Origin: Terebella lapidaria
Taxonomy: Eukaryota > Annelida > Polychaeta > Terebellida > Terebellidae
Length of the DNA stretch: 64,000 nucleotides
Assembly (NCBI GenBank): GCA_949152475.1
Contig: OX424563.1
Span: 16,775,001-16,839,000, forward strand
Direction: 5' to 3'
Within the stretch, counting starts at the first letter, position 1. Each line of letters opens with the position of its first letter. Below, one piece after another: positions 28,276 through 38,780 of the stretch. The notes below the pieces were generated by a model. That model had not been told where the DNA came from. It saw only the letters and a list, made by a program, of their open reading frames with translations, and did not search any database. Both the position numbers and the translations under genes were made by a program.

Positions 28276-29037
28276 TCCGCCAGTGCATTTTCATTGAAAA
28301 ACGGCCATTTTTTTTTTACTTTGCGATGTTCAAACATATTCTCCACTTCTTTTGACTGTGGTATAGTCGCCTCAACTAATCATTGTATCCCCCGAACGAT
28401 TGTCAATCATGGACGGTAAGCTAAAAAAAAATAACCAACTCTTACTAGACGTGTGAACAAGTATACAGCTGGTGTTTTTTGTGGAAAATACATTACTATC
28501 ACTGAATAAATTAACATGAATTTTACTAGGTAATTTTGATATTGCCCACAATAAAATTAGCCCAAAGGCTAAGACAGGTTACCACACAAAATATGTTTTA
28601 TATTTTAGATATTAGCCATTTGGCCCGTGACCTTGAAAATAAAGTCACTGGTCAAATGCGACGTCATGAGACTATGCAGCACCGATGTATATAATTCCCC
28701 ATATCTCCACAATTGATTGCTGAGCTGTAAATTCAATAACATGCAAGATAAAATAGCCATTTTGTTCTATGACCTTGAATATAAGATCAAATGGCCGTTT
28801 TATGTAAATAAAACTAGTGTTATATACTATACTTACCTCCAAAACACATTACGGGTTATGGCTTATTAGCCTTACTGACATAGAAGTTCTCCATAGAGAG
28901 AACCCCATTTGGAAAACGGGCTAGACAATGAAATGTCCAAGCCACTAACCCACGTGACCGGAACGTGACGTCATTCTCGTCGCTGTTAGGAAACCAACAA
29001 GAAGGAGTACGTGGGGCTGGTCGGGTGGGCACTCTGA

Positions 29038-29140
29038 ATGTGTTTTGGAGGTAAGTATATCATATAACACTAATTTTATGTACATGAAACGGCCAGTGAT
29101 ATGCCTATATCTTACCTCCAAAACACATTACGGGTAAAAT
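29038..29140. repeat. Internal complementary region of DIRS 1
   Basis: 29038-29082 is the reverse complement of the left end and 29098-29139 of the right end, side by side. This matches the known DIRS design in which the internal complementary region templates joining of the ends into a circle. Confidence 0.8.
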
Positions 29141-29574
29141 CAGAAAAAAATTTGGAGGAGGGGTACTCCAAAAAAAAACACTGACATAACCAAAAGCTCG
29201 ACCCTATAGTCCCAGTAAGGGACAAGGTAGGCTTTCCCCCGAATAATTGGAGAGAACCAAAGGAGCGTGCCCTCAGGGAACCCAAAACATTTATGGTTTT
29301 AACAATAACATGAGTAGTAAGAAATACCACTTACCTTCGGGTGTCGAGTGACTGGCTTCCGGTCATAGGAAACGTATGTACATGGATATGCCTTGCCGAC
29401 ACAACTGAGTCACAATGCATTCCAAACTAAGGAGTACGACCGTACTGACATAGGAGACCAATTTAACAGTAACCGGAACCGGAACTCGCAACACGGAACA
29501 TCAACGTATGTACAGGAGAACGTATGTACAGGATGGGCCACGTCATCCTCAAGGGGTGACAACGCTACGAGCAG

Positions 29575-30459
29575 CTACCACGGGCCCAAGGTGGTAGCCC
29601 TCACCCCCGTCCACGTCAGGTCCCTAAAATAGAAAGACGTAAAGGTGTTATGGGATTTCAATGAACATGCTTGCATGACCTGATCGAGGAGAACCCGTCC
29701 CATATAAGCAAGGAAGGCCGCCATGGCCCTAACATCATGGGCGCGTACCTTGAACGAACAGGCAGAGTCCTGCTCAGCCTTATCGTAGCAGGTGCGGATA
29801 CCTTTTTGAATCCAGGATGAGATGATAGCGGGACGTATGTCCCGTTGGAATTTCAACTGATGTGATATGAACAACAGCCGTTTGCCAGCCCGGAGACCTT
29901 TTGTCCGCTTAAGGTACAAGCGCAAGGCTCGCAATGGGCATAGGAGACAATCTTCCTCTAGATTCGGGCCTACAGACGACGACAAGGCCGGAATCGTGAA
30001 AGCCAGTGGGGGAGAAGACACAAGCTGGGTTTTTGCCAGGAAAGAAGGAATGACCTGCAAGGAGACCTTGAGATCATCCTTTCGCCATCGAACTTATGAG
30101 AAATCCAATGCATGGTTTTCGCTCCTGCGACGTCCGGCAGCCAGAGCCAGCAGGAAGACTGTCTTCCAAGTAAGGAACTTCAGGGGGGCAGAGGACATAG
30201 GTTCGAAGGGAGCAGACGCCGAACGGTTCAGTACCAGGGATAGATCTCACTCCGGAACGGAATCACGGGAAAGTGGACGTTCGACGCTAAAGTTATTGAG
30301 CAAGGCACTCAGTTCTTGATCCTCGCCAAGATTAACGCCAGTATGGGGCAAGATAGTCTTGGCCAGAGCGGTCCTATAGTTTCTATTAGGGCGGGCGATC
30401 CTACTGGACACTTCTGAAGAAAATCCCTTTGCTGGAAGGGATGGCTGGACAGAAGCCAC
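29575..30459 (-). pseudogene. DIRS 1 tyrosine recombinase region
   Basis: Recognisable pieces match the recombinase of the two other DIRS copies: [37 protein letters not shown], the HDVRAMAAF (HxxR) box and FTSFYFRDL with the expected catalytic Tyr. Fossil, broken. Confidence 0.8.
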
Positions 30460-30651
30460 ACGTGGAGGCTCAGGCTCCCGGGCCGGCTGTGGAACAGCTG
30501 CGACAGGCTTGGGGTTGCTCGAGAAGATCCTGCCAAGGGGGTAGGGCCACTGGTTGATCTATCAGCAGACTCAGAAGTTCTGGGAACCATGGACGCTGCA
30601 GCTGGTATGGGGCGACCAGGAGAATTCTGCACGTGTGCGACCTGACTTTGG

Positions 30652-31721
30652 TCAAGACTTTGGGCAACAGAATTGCTCGAGGGTACGCATACCCGAACAT
30701 GCCGTCCAATCCGTGGACAATGCGTCGATTGACATCGCGAAGGGGTCTGGAAGTGGAGAAACAAACACCGGAAGCTTGTTGTTCCATCTGGTCGCAAAGA
30801 GATCCACCGTGGGACGGTCCCACCTGAGGCGCAGGGAGTTGAACACCCGAGGATGGAGAGACCACTCCGTTGGCTGGATCTGCCCCCTGCGGGACAGCTG
30901 ATCGGCCAACACATTCAACTGACCCGGGATGTGACGTGCTCGCAAGTGAATGCCTCGAGCCCGGCACCGGAGAAGAAGCGTCGTGGCTTGCCGACATAGG
31001 GTAACCGACTTCGTACCACCCTGCTGACGAAGCGCAGGTATCTGCGGGATCCTAAGTGAATCGGGATGTGAAAGAACGCATCCTTCAGATCCAGGGAGAC
31101 CACCCAAGAGTTTTTTGGTAGAGACAAGCGGATCGATTCCGCTGTCTCCATGGCGAACTTGGGGGTCTTGACGTGGCGGTTTAGAGATGACAGGTCGATC
31201 ACGGGACGCCACTCGTCTGAGCTCTTGGGGGTCAAGAACAGGATACTGTAGTAACCGGGAGAGGAAATCCCGACTTTTTCGAGCGCGTTTTTGGCCATCA
31301 TATCGGCGATCGCCAGTGAAGGCGCTAACCGTTTGGCGTGAGCTACGGGAAGCGAAAAGGGAATAGGCTCACTGAACTGGATACGAAATCCCCTGCGAAG
31401 GACCGACACAATCCATGGGCTGGCTCCGAGTGTCTGCCACTCTTGCCAATAATTTGCCAGAAGCCCGCCCACGGGCTCGCTTGAATTTTGGAATGAAAGT
31501 GTGACAGCCAGAGGTATCGCAGAGTCCCCCGCAGGGAGCGGTATCTGTGAAACACTCACCTGCCGCGGGGGCGGAGGACTTTTTCTCCCCTGCTGGCTTG
31601 GGCTTGCCCTTGAGCCCTGACTTCTTTGGCTTACTGCCGGCAGGGGTCCCCCGAAAGGGCTTCTTGTCCTTCTTCTCCTTGGGCTTGGCCCACTGCTGAG
31701 GCTTGGAGGAAGGTGGGGCAT
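30652..31721 (-). pseudogene. DIRS 1 reverse transcriptase / RNase H region
   Basis: VVSLDLKDAFFHIPIH is the DIRS-type reverse transcriptase motif A. NKQGGTKS-type and HIPGQLNVLADQLSR motifs belong to the DIRS RNase H. Fossil, broken. Confidence 0.8.
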
Positions 31722-31935
31722 AAGCCTGGAGAGAAGAGGCCAGGCGCTTGGCGATGGTCTCGGTAAGACGCTTGCTAGCGGAGACGGACCAGCTCACGAG
31801 CTGCCGGCAGCCTGGTCCCCAGACCGGCAAAGAAGGGCGGAGGAGAGGAAAGAGCAGCAGCAGCCTCGGGTTCCACCAGCGGAGCACAGTGTAGCTTGTT
31901 GACTAAGGCCAGGGGAAGCTTAAACTTGGCCTGGC

Positions 31936-34209
31936 TCAGAAAGTCATTCCGTTGCAGCAAGTGGAGGACCCACTCCATGTACGTGTCTGTTCCATACGGT
32001 GAGCTGACGCCAGGTCGCAGGACTCTAAGAGTTGGGAAGCCGAACGGAGGTGGTCCCCGAGGGACGCTAACTCAGCCGGAGGAGACTCCAGGGCTTCCAG
32101 CGCTGTCTGAGCACACTGTAACTGGCGGTAGGCCGCGATCCGGAACCAGTCCCCCAGGGAGGACACACAGGTAGCTGCTCGGGCAGCATGATTCAGGAAG
32201 AGCAACGTCTCGGGTTGCACCGTAACTGGGCGAGTTACTTGTCTCCCAAGTAAGGGGCCGCCGCCTCAGGGAGCCCGCAGGCTCGTCTAAATAATCCGGG
32301 TTAGACGGGAGATAGTCTCTCTTGCGGAAAGGGGGCCGACGGGGAAACTTCCCCAACTCCGTCTTTCCCTGGTCCAAGGTCTCGGTGCTGCGCCGCGAAA
32401 ACTCCTTTCAGAGCCCGTCCCGGATAGGGAGGCCCCCCTCGTTGCTGTCGCTCCGGGGAATGCTGGGACGCCAAAAGAGACGTGGGACGCTGGGACACTG
32501 CGGGCTTCGGCTCTGCCGGGAAGAGGGTCGGTTCCAGCGTAGAACGCACTAATTCCAACTTGTGGTCGAAGGAAAGATCCTCCTCCCCATCCTCACTGTC
32601 CACCAGCTCATTGTCAAGGCGAGGGCGCTTGTCACTGGGAGCCATCACGGAAGCAGCCACGGAAGAAGGTCGCTTCCTCGGAACTGAAACCAGTGGTGTG
32701 GGCCCAGCAGACGTAGAAGGGGTAGCCTCGTCCTGCCCGCACGCAACCGAGTCCTCCCCTGAGTCCTCGTCAGACTTCTGACCAAAGATCTCCGCAGGTT
32801 ACTGCTGGGGAGGCTCCAAGGCCAAAGTACGCCGCAAGGCATCAGACGTGGGGGGAAGGGAAATACCGGCGCGGGCGTCCAAGGCTGCCAACACAGCCGT
32901 GACGACACATCTACCGCTGGAACAGCCAGAGGAACCCAACACGGAGGGGGGCCGAAGATATCACCTGAAAGGGACCTGGCAGCGTAGGCAGAGCCGCTGA
33001 GCTTGTCATCATGGTGGGGGAGGGCCGACGAGGCTGTCAATGCCGAAGAACTTTGCAAAGAGAAAGAACCGGTAGAATTCTCCGTAGTAGCAGGTGAGAA
33101 GGTGGCTTGAACAGGCGGAAGGCGATCCTGCTTCCCGGTGTCTGACACCCATGGTCCAACAAGAGGTCTCTCCGTCGAGAGAGCCTGCCAACCTAGGGAC
33201 CAAATCCCCTTAAAGCGGACTGGACCACTTGTCAACAGCGCACACCCAAGGTCCGGATCTCGTAGGACGGGGGCCGGACACCGAACGGGCAAAGGCAAGG
33301 CAGAAACAGCACGAAGAGTCGATTGCTGGACCCGCACCCCGGATCCCGAGGCACGGGGCCCAGGCCCCGTCGGACGGAGCCCGGCCCCTGTGACACAGGG
33401 CCCGGCCCCCTAAGCACAGGGGCCGGTCTCTGCGACTGAGGCTGTGCCAAGCGCAGAATACCCAAAGGGTCGGGGTCCGCACCCCGTACGGGGCATCACA
33501 CTAACCAGACCACTGCCACGCCGGTCCACACAAAGCCCCTGAACCGAGTCCGGAACCCGAGGGCCGGAAACCGAAAAACGGTGGGAAACTGGCCAGAAAA
33601 GGCGCGGACGCAGCACAGGGAACCTGCTCGCCGATAACTACTGAGGTGAAATAGGCTCCCAGCTGATGGAACATGAAATACACAGTGAAAAGACTCCCGG
33701 GGCGCACCACCGTGAGTCGAGTGTGACTCTCCCACCAGCAGGTCACCCGCGGAACAAAACAAAGGGGAAGGGGAAGAAAACTTAGCTCCTAGGCAAACCA
33801 GGGTGCGATCCAGCTTGCCCAGCAGGGCAGAAGCTTTCCTCTCCTGACGGCGGCGACGCTTGGCTGACGACGCGGAAGATGAAGAGGATTGGGCCGGAGA
33901 CACCTGGCGCGACTGAAGCTTGTCCCTCCTAGCGAGAACAGCCCCCAGGACCTGAGCCCACTCCTCCCGCGTACGGTCCTCGCATAAACCGCAAGTTAAC
34001 TGGTCTGTGTGTACCGTGTCCTGGCAAGACACGCACTCTGCGTGAACTTCCCACATGGGCAATTGTTGCCCACACTGGGTGCAGCGGCACATCACAACAA
34101 GGTGGGAAAGGGAGTCCGTGCTCCAACACACAAAACGCCGCCAAAGGTGTGAAATAATCCACGCGATCCACGCCAAAAGATCACAGAAAAGTAAAATCCA
34201 AAATGGCAT
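31936..34209 (-). pseudogene. DIRS 1 ORF1 (Gag-like) region
   Basis: The head has paired Cys motifs (CRCTQCG, CVSCQD, CGLCED) like those that start ORF1 in the other two copies, followed by Ser-rich and Pro/Gly-rich low-complexity sequence. Fossil in several pieces. Confidence 0.65.
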
Positions 34210-35609
34210 GTAAAAAGTAGCGTTCGTAAGACGATAAACTAAGAAAAATTCGCGAAAGTTATGTCAGCAAGGCAGAATCCAAGTTGAAGAACAGCCATAG
34301 AAGACGAGAATGACGTCACGTTCCGGTCACGTGGGTTAGTGGCTTGGACAATTCATTGTCTAGCCCATTTTCCAGATGGGGTTCTCTCTATGGAGAACTC
34401 CTATGTCAGTAAGGCTAATAAGTCATAACCCGTAATGTGTTTTGGAGGTAAGATATAGGCATATAACGGTCAAATTAAAGGTCATCATAATATTCGGCAT
34501 ACATCATTCCCTTTATATGCACAATTTATTCCGAAGCTGTAAAGTCAATAAAAAGTGAGATACTAGCTATTTTGTGCTCTGAAGTCTGACCTCGAAAATG
34601 AGGTCAAAGGTCAAATTCAAGGTCATCAGAATATTCAGCTTATATCATTTTCTATATGTCCACAATTGGTGCCCAAGCTATAAAGTTGATAAAAAGCGAG
34701 ATATTAGCCATCTTATCCTGTGACCTTGAAAATGATGTCAAAGGTCGAAATCAAGGTCACGGCAATATTCAGCATATATCCCGGCATCATTTCTATCGGA
34801 AATTCGGGAAATCGGCAGGTGAATGAAAATCGAAAAACGTGAAAACAAAAGCAGGAATTAGGAGAAATTTTGATCAAAATGACTTCAGCAATAATCCACG
34901 AGGCCGAAGGGTTATAAATATAATATCTCTGTACATCAAAATCGTCTATATTCATGAATGTTTCAACGAGATTCTTTTACTGGCACCATACGGCTTGAAA
35001 CTCTTTGTTGTATGCTTCTTGACGCGTTGACGCTATCACTCAAAATGTATCGACAACAACATGTGGATTCCGAAGCGGAAGTTGTGTAAAGGCGATGTGC
35101 AGGGATTGCAACCAGAATCATCATATTTTTTGCTGACTTAGGTTAAGGTTCAAGGGCTCAGACCCAGGGGATTAGATTGGGGTGGTGGGTGTGGGAGGGA
35201 CCTGGAGGGTGCTGCAACCTCCTCCACAATTTGTTTTTCTAAAATTCCTTGATTCAGAAATTCATTAAGTTGCAGTACTATACAGCATTACATAACATGC
35301 ATAGGTCAGTGATCGTAATACATATTCACCGATATTGGAATGAATCTCTCACCGTCGATTTGAGTGTGTCGATCTAGCACACGTGTGTGGTGACAATTGA
35401 GTGTCATTATCCTTTAATTATGTTATGTGAAATGAAATACCAGTGTGTACAGTGACATGATGTATAGTTTCGAGATACATATATGTGGCGATTTTGCCCA
35501 AAGATCGCGGCAGGTGATTCTTTCAAATTCGCTTGTTTCTGGCCTTGTTTTGGACGCTTCTGTTCGAAGCATGTGCGCTGCTTGGCAACGCCCTCTAACT
35601 CTCTCGCCC

Positions 35610-36175
35610 AGTATGTTGTAACAATGTTCTTACGTCACTTTCCTCGTATCTCGTGTTTCAGGGACTATAAGTACTCTGGAGCCGCGTTGTTCAGTGGAGT
35701 TGTCTCAGAGCTGAGCAAGGCAGGGAACGACGGAGGGCTCGGCCAGGGCTACGTTCTCACTCACTGGCTAAGGCCTGCGAGGGCCCTGGGGACAATTTCC
35801 ATAAGGGGGCCCAGGTGGGGACGATCTTGCTGATTCGGGGGTGTACGCCCTCTGGATCACCGGTCTCCCACCTTGGATGGTGCGACACAGGCTCTGGCAG
35901 ACCGTCGGGCTGTCCGGGGTTCCTTCCCCTGTGGCGGACCGCGGCGAGCCGGCCTTACAGTTAAACACCACGGTGATGAATCTGATGATCGTGTATCTGA
36001 GTGGTGTCCGCATGTCTGGGCTCGCAGGGTGAGCCGCTCCTGTTTAACGTTCTTTAGTAAATACTGCACCCGCAGTGACCTTCGATGAGCGGACTATCCG
36101 CGAAGATCTGAGGATAGCAGGTGCGTGACCCACAGTGAGCGGCTTATCCGGGAGGATCCGGGATAGCGGACGTCA
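35610..36175. other. GC-rich patch of unknown nature
   Basis: GC-rich island in AT-rich surroundings with a TGTTGTAACA word at about 35614, 'GGGACTATAAGTACTCTGGAG' -like sequence near 35661 and the repeated words GAGCGGACTATCCG and GAGCGGCTTATCCGGGAGGA near 36085-36155. This could be a decayed solo LTR or a CpG island. I cannot decide. Confidence 0.25.
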
Positions 36176-36229
36176 AACTTTACATATACTTAAATACCAA
36201 CATGACAAGATAATTGCAAGCTTGTGGGG

Positions 36230-36350
36230 AATGAAAATCACCCATTATATGAGCCACAGAAGAGCTCAGAATCAATCACAGAACATGAAAAAAGCTCTGG
36301 CTTCTGGGGCCCTTCGCAGGGCCCCAGATCCCACGCCGTGCTTCCCAGGG
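36230..36350. repeat. Dispersed repeat, inverted relative of 27.42-27.62 kb
   Basis: AAAAAAGCTCTGGCTTCTGG and GATCCCACGCCGTG match the reverse complement of the earlier copy. Confidence 0.6.
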
Positions 36351-38343
36351 AATTGATGAGTGATAGAAACTGATGTTTGCTATTGTACCTTCTACATGTA
36401 CATAACTGTGCAGAAATAATTGAGCACATAATGTACATCACACTATGGTGTATCACAACATTACCTATCACAATATATTTATATTCGGAAATTTCAAGTT
36501 TTACCCCCCCCCCCCCCCCCGGCAAAATATCAGGTATGCCACTGAAAAATATAGTACTATTTTTCGGTCACAAAAGGTGACATTGATTTGTGTCGAGTGC
36601 AATTGAGGTTGTTGTGGTTTGTGGATGACATTGACTTCGTGATCTTATATTAAACAACAACAACAATAACTTGTCGCCCCTGGTGACAGCATTGCAGGGG
36701 TTATTATTTATTCTTCCCCATAGGGAGGTTTCTCTATGGGGGAGTGGCTATTTTAAGTAGGCTGTTGAGGTTCATTTACTTGCATGTGCAATATTGCGAA
36801 ACACATTTATTTGTTGTCATTTTTATGGCATTGCACAAAACAAGACATATCATACTTTACTCTAGTATAAGAGTAGTTTATAGACCATACAATCAGCTGA
36901 TGGTTGCTTAGACTAATGTCCACAAAGCTACAGCTACCAACAACAACAAGGAGAACAAGAAAAAGATATCATTAAATGTCACAGGATGACTGGTCCAAGA
37001 TGATATATGTACAGCATACGATATAATATCACATAATTCCATATCAAATACTTGCACTCTTCATTACTAACTGTTCTATGTTGCTGAAGGTCTGTAGATA
37101 TAACACAATAATCTATTTGTTGTCCTCACGGCTACCTGACCTGTTGTGTGTTTCAAGGACCACATTATATACACATTAAAAAAGCAACCACATGCCTTTA
37201 CATATAGGACCACAAGTGTTACAACATTTTGGGTAAAATATAAAGCACCTGGCCATGAATAACTATACATGTGCTGAAACTCCAGAAAAAAAAAATGTTG
37301 GAATTGTTGCAAATTTCATGGACATGATACAATGTACAAATCAAATACACATTTGCATAGAATACATGATTCGTATGAATTTTCTAAACTTTGCACGAAG
37401 ATTTGCCATATTCTACATTTCAACCTGGTCCACATACGGTAAACACAACACCGACACATCATTTTGTTTCATAAGTTTGGTGTCACTTATTACTAGTAAA
37501 CACTATAACAAGACATAGATACAAGAAAAAAAAAAAGGTTTTGAAATCTGTCCTCACAAAAAACACTCAAAAACACATCAAAATTATTTGGTATTTGTTC
37601 TTCTTTGCACTGTACTTTAGAATGACGCAATATGAAATATAACAATTCTACTTCAAAAACGTATGACTTATAATCATGAACATCAGTCAGTTTTCAGACC
37701 ACGAGGTATTCAGTTTCTTGTTTTGGCCCGAGTACCTTGTACTGTCCCGTAATAGTAATGTAAATTGATCAGTATTGAAAAAAAATGAACAAGCAGTACA
37801 AGTTACTTGGGCCCTTTTTGGCATAATATCGAGAGGATTCAAGAATTAGTTCATAAAAATGAATATACCTTATGATATTAATATATACAAATGTTATACA
37901 GATCCAAGTGCTGACATTTCGTGATCAACAGTTTTGCGAAATATACTCAATCGAATACTCTCAAAATGCAACACTAAATTTGAGAAAATTTGAGAAAACT
38001 CCAGTGAGTACAGACGTGAATCTGTAGATGCTTCACACATAAATCAGAGTTACTAGAACTAGTCATTTCTGAGAAAGTGGAAAAAAAAATTGTTCACGAG
38101 GATTTGTGCATTGGACAACACAAATGGAGACATTGATTAGATAGTGATATATTTCAACTTTTGAATAAACATATTTGGTGGACATGGAAATGTCAAACTC
38201 TATTTACCAACATTATACCAACACTACATACCCTTTTTGACAACCCCTATGAATACTAAAGCCCCATCGATATTCTCAACTCAGTCCTAGTCACAACTCC
38301 TAGCCCTACTCTCCAGCCCCATACAAAACTCAACCCTGGCCAC

Positions 38344-38530
38344 TCCTCAGCCCCCCCCGCCCCCCACTACCCAGCCCCGCCCACTACCCGGTCCCACCCA
38401 CTGCTTGGCCCTGCCCACTATACAGCCCCGCCCACTACTTGGCCCCGCCCACTACCCGGCCCCGCCCACTACCCGGTCCCACCCACTGCTTGGCCCTGCC
38501 CACTACACGGCCCTGCCCACTACTCAGCCC
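38344..38530 (+). repeat. GC-box-like minisatellite of about 20 bp at the NT5C2 stop codon
   Basis: About nine imperfect copies of GGCCCCGCCCACTACCC. On the gene strand each unit reads like GTAGTGGGCGGGGCC, holding a GGGCGGGG Sp1-type box. The first unit on the gene strand contains the NT5C2 stop codon, so the array forms the start of its 3' untranslated region. Confidence 0.85.
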
Positions 38531-38780
38531 CAACCGCCTCCAGCCCGGATTGATTGCTGGTAGAGCTCTCCTCATCCGAATCGTCATCGTCATGATGTGT
38601 CAAGTGTCGTGGTGTGTCAGCGCGCAGGTGTGGCAGTGGCCCCGATGCGGGAGGGTCCACACGGGGTCGCTTCTCGCTTGGGGAGTCATCCTCCAGCCGT
38701 GTCCGAGAGGCTAGCGACGGGTCGGACCAGCCACAGAAGTCTTCTGGCTCGTCATGGCCCACTGTCGACTCATGGGGCAT
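38520..38780 (-). CDS. NT5C2: NT5C2 last coding exon
   Basis: Begins MPHESTVGH, matching MPHESTVEH of the vertebrate protein, then diverges into a charged, Pro/Ser-containing tail with [12 protein letters not shown] and stops at 38520-38522. 86 residues plus stop. Confidence 0.9.
   Translation of the reverse strand: MPHESTVGHDEPEDFCGWSDPSLASRTRLEDDSPSEKRPRVDPPASGPLPHLRADTPRHLTHHDDDDSDEESSTSNQSGLEAVGAE

Larger units (their letters stand above)
26743..28290. mobile_element. Candidate decayed hAT-like element with CAGGGGCGGATCCAGG end
   Basis: The left end reads CAGGGGCGGATCCAGG and runs into a G tract. At 28265-28290 the complement reads CACTGGCGGATTCAGG followed by a G tract, so the ends are imperfect inverted repeats of a kind common in hAT-like elements. 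The interior holds a GAGCGAGCG...GCGAAGCC module present twice (26.80-26.95 and 27.01-27.13 kb), a second repeat family at 27.42-27.62 kb and a tandem duplication. No transposase is found and no clean target duplication, so it may be a composite of separate pieces. Confidence 0.35.
28792..34464 (-). mobile_element. DIRS-type tyrosine-recombinase retrotransposon 1, broken
   Basis: Inverted terminal repeats of about 155 bp: 28.83-28.98 kb is reverse-complementary to 34.30-34.46 kb, with ACCTCCAAAACACATTACGG near both ends. An internal complementary region at 29.04-29.14 kb copies both outer ends joined together, the hallmark of DIRS elements. Coding parts run on the minus strand: an ORF1 with Cys-rich head, RT/RNase H and tyrosine recombinase. 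No target duplication, as known for the family. The coding parts are interrupted by several breaks and some domain sequence is missing, so this is a fossil, clearly more decayed than the copy at 39-46 kb. Confidence 0.88.
28553..34790 (+). mobile_element. Helentron-like element copy B, split by a DIRS insertion
   Basis: The head AAAATTAGCCCAAAGGCTAA and ACAGGTTACC at 28553-28584 matches the head of copy C (54.27 kb). AGGTCA-rich 134-bp-type units follow to about 28.79 kb and resume at 34.465 kb, running to about 34.79 kb with a perfect DR1 at 34601-34613. The gap is exactly the DIRS element. The 3' tail with microsatellite and palindrome is not seen. The element must be older than the DIRS insertion. 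Confidence 0.6.
34791..38343. other. Gene-free region 3' of the NT5C2 gene
   Basis: No supported coding region. It contains a repeat relative at 36.23-36.35 kb (see 27.42 kb), a C tract at about 36504-36521, and a GC-rich patch at 35.65-36.17 kb. The NT5C2 3' untranslated region must extend into its right end; possible AATAAA signals exist on the minus strand but none can be chosen. Confidence 0.45.

Noticed and set aside
27926-28297. 123-residue frame with Pro and Lys runs
   Set aside because: Produced by homopolymer and polypyrimidine tracts.
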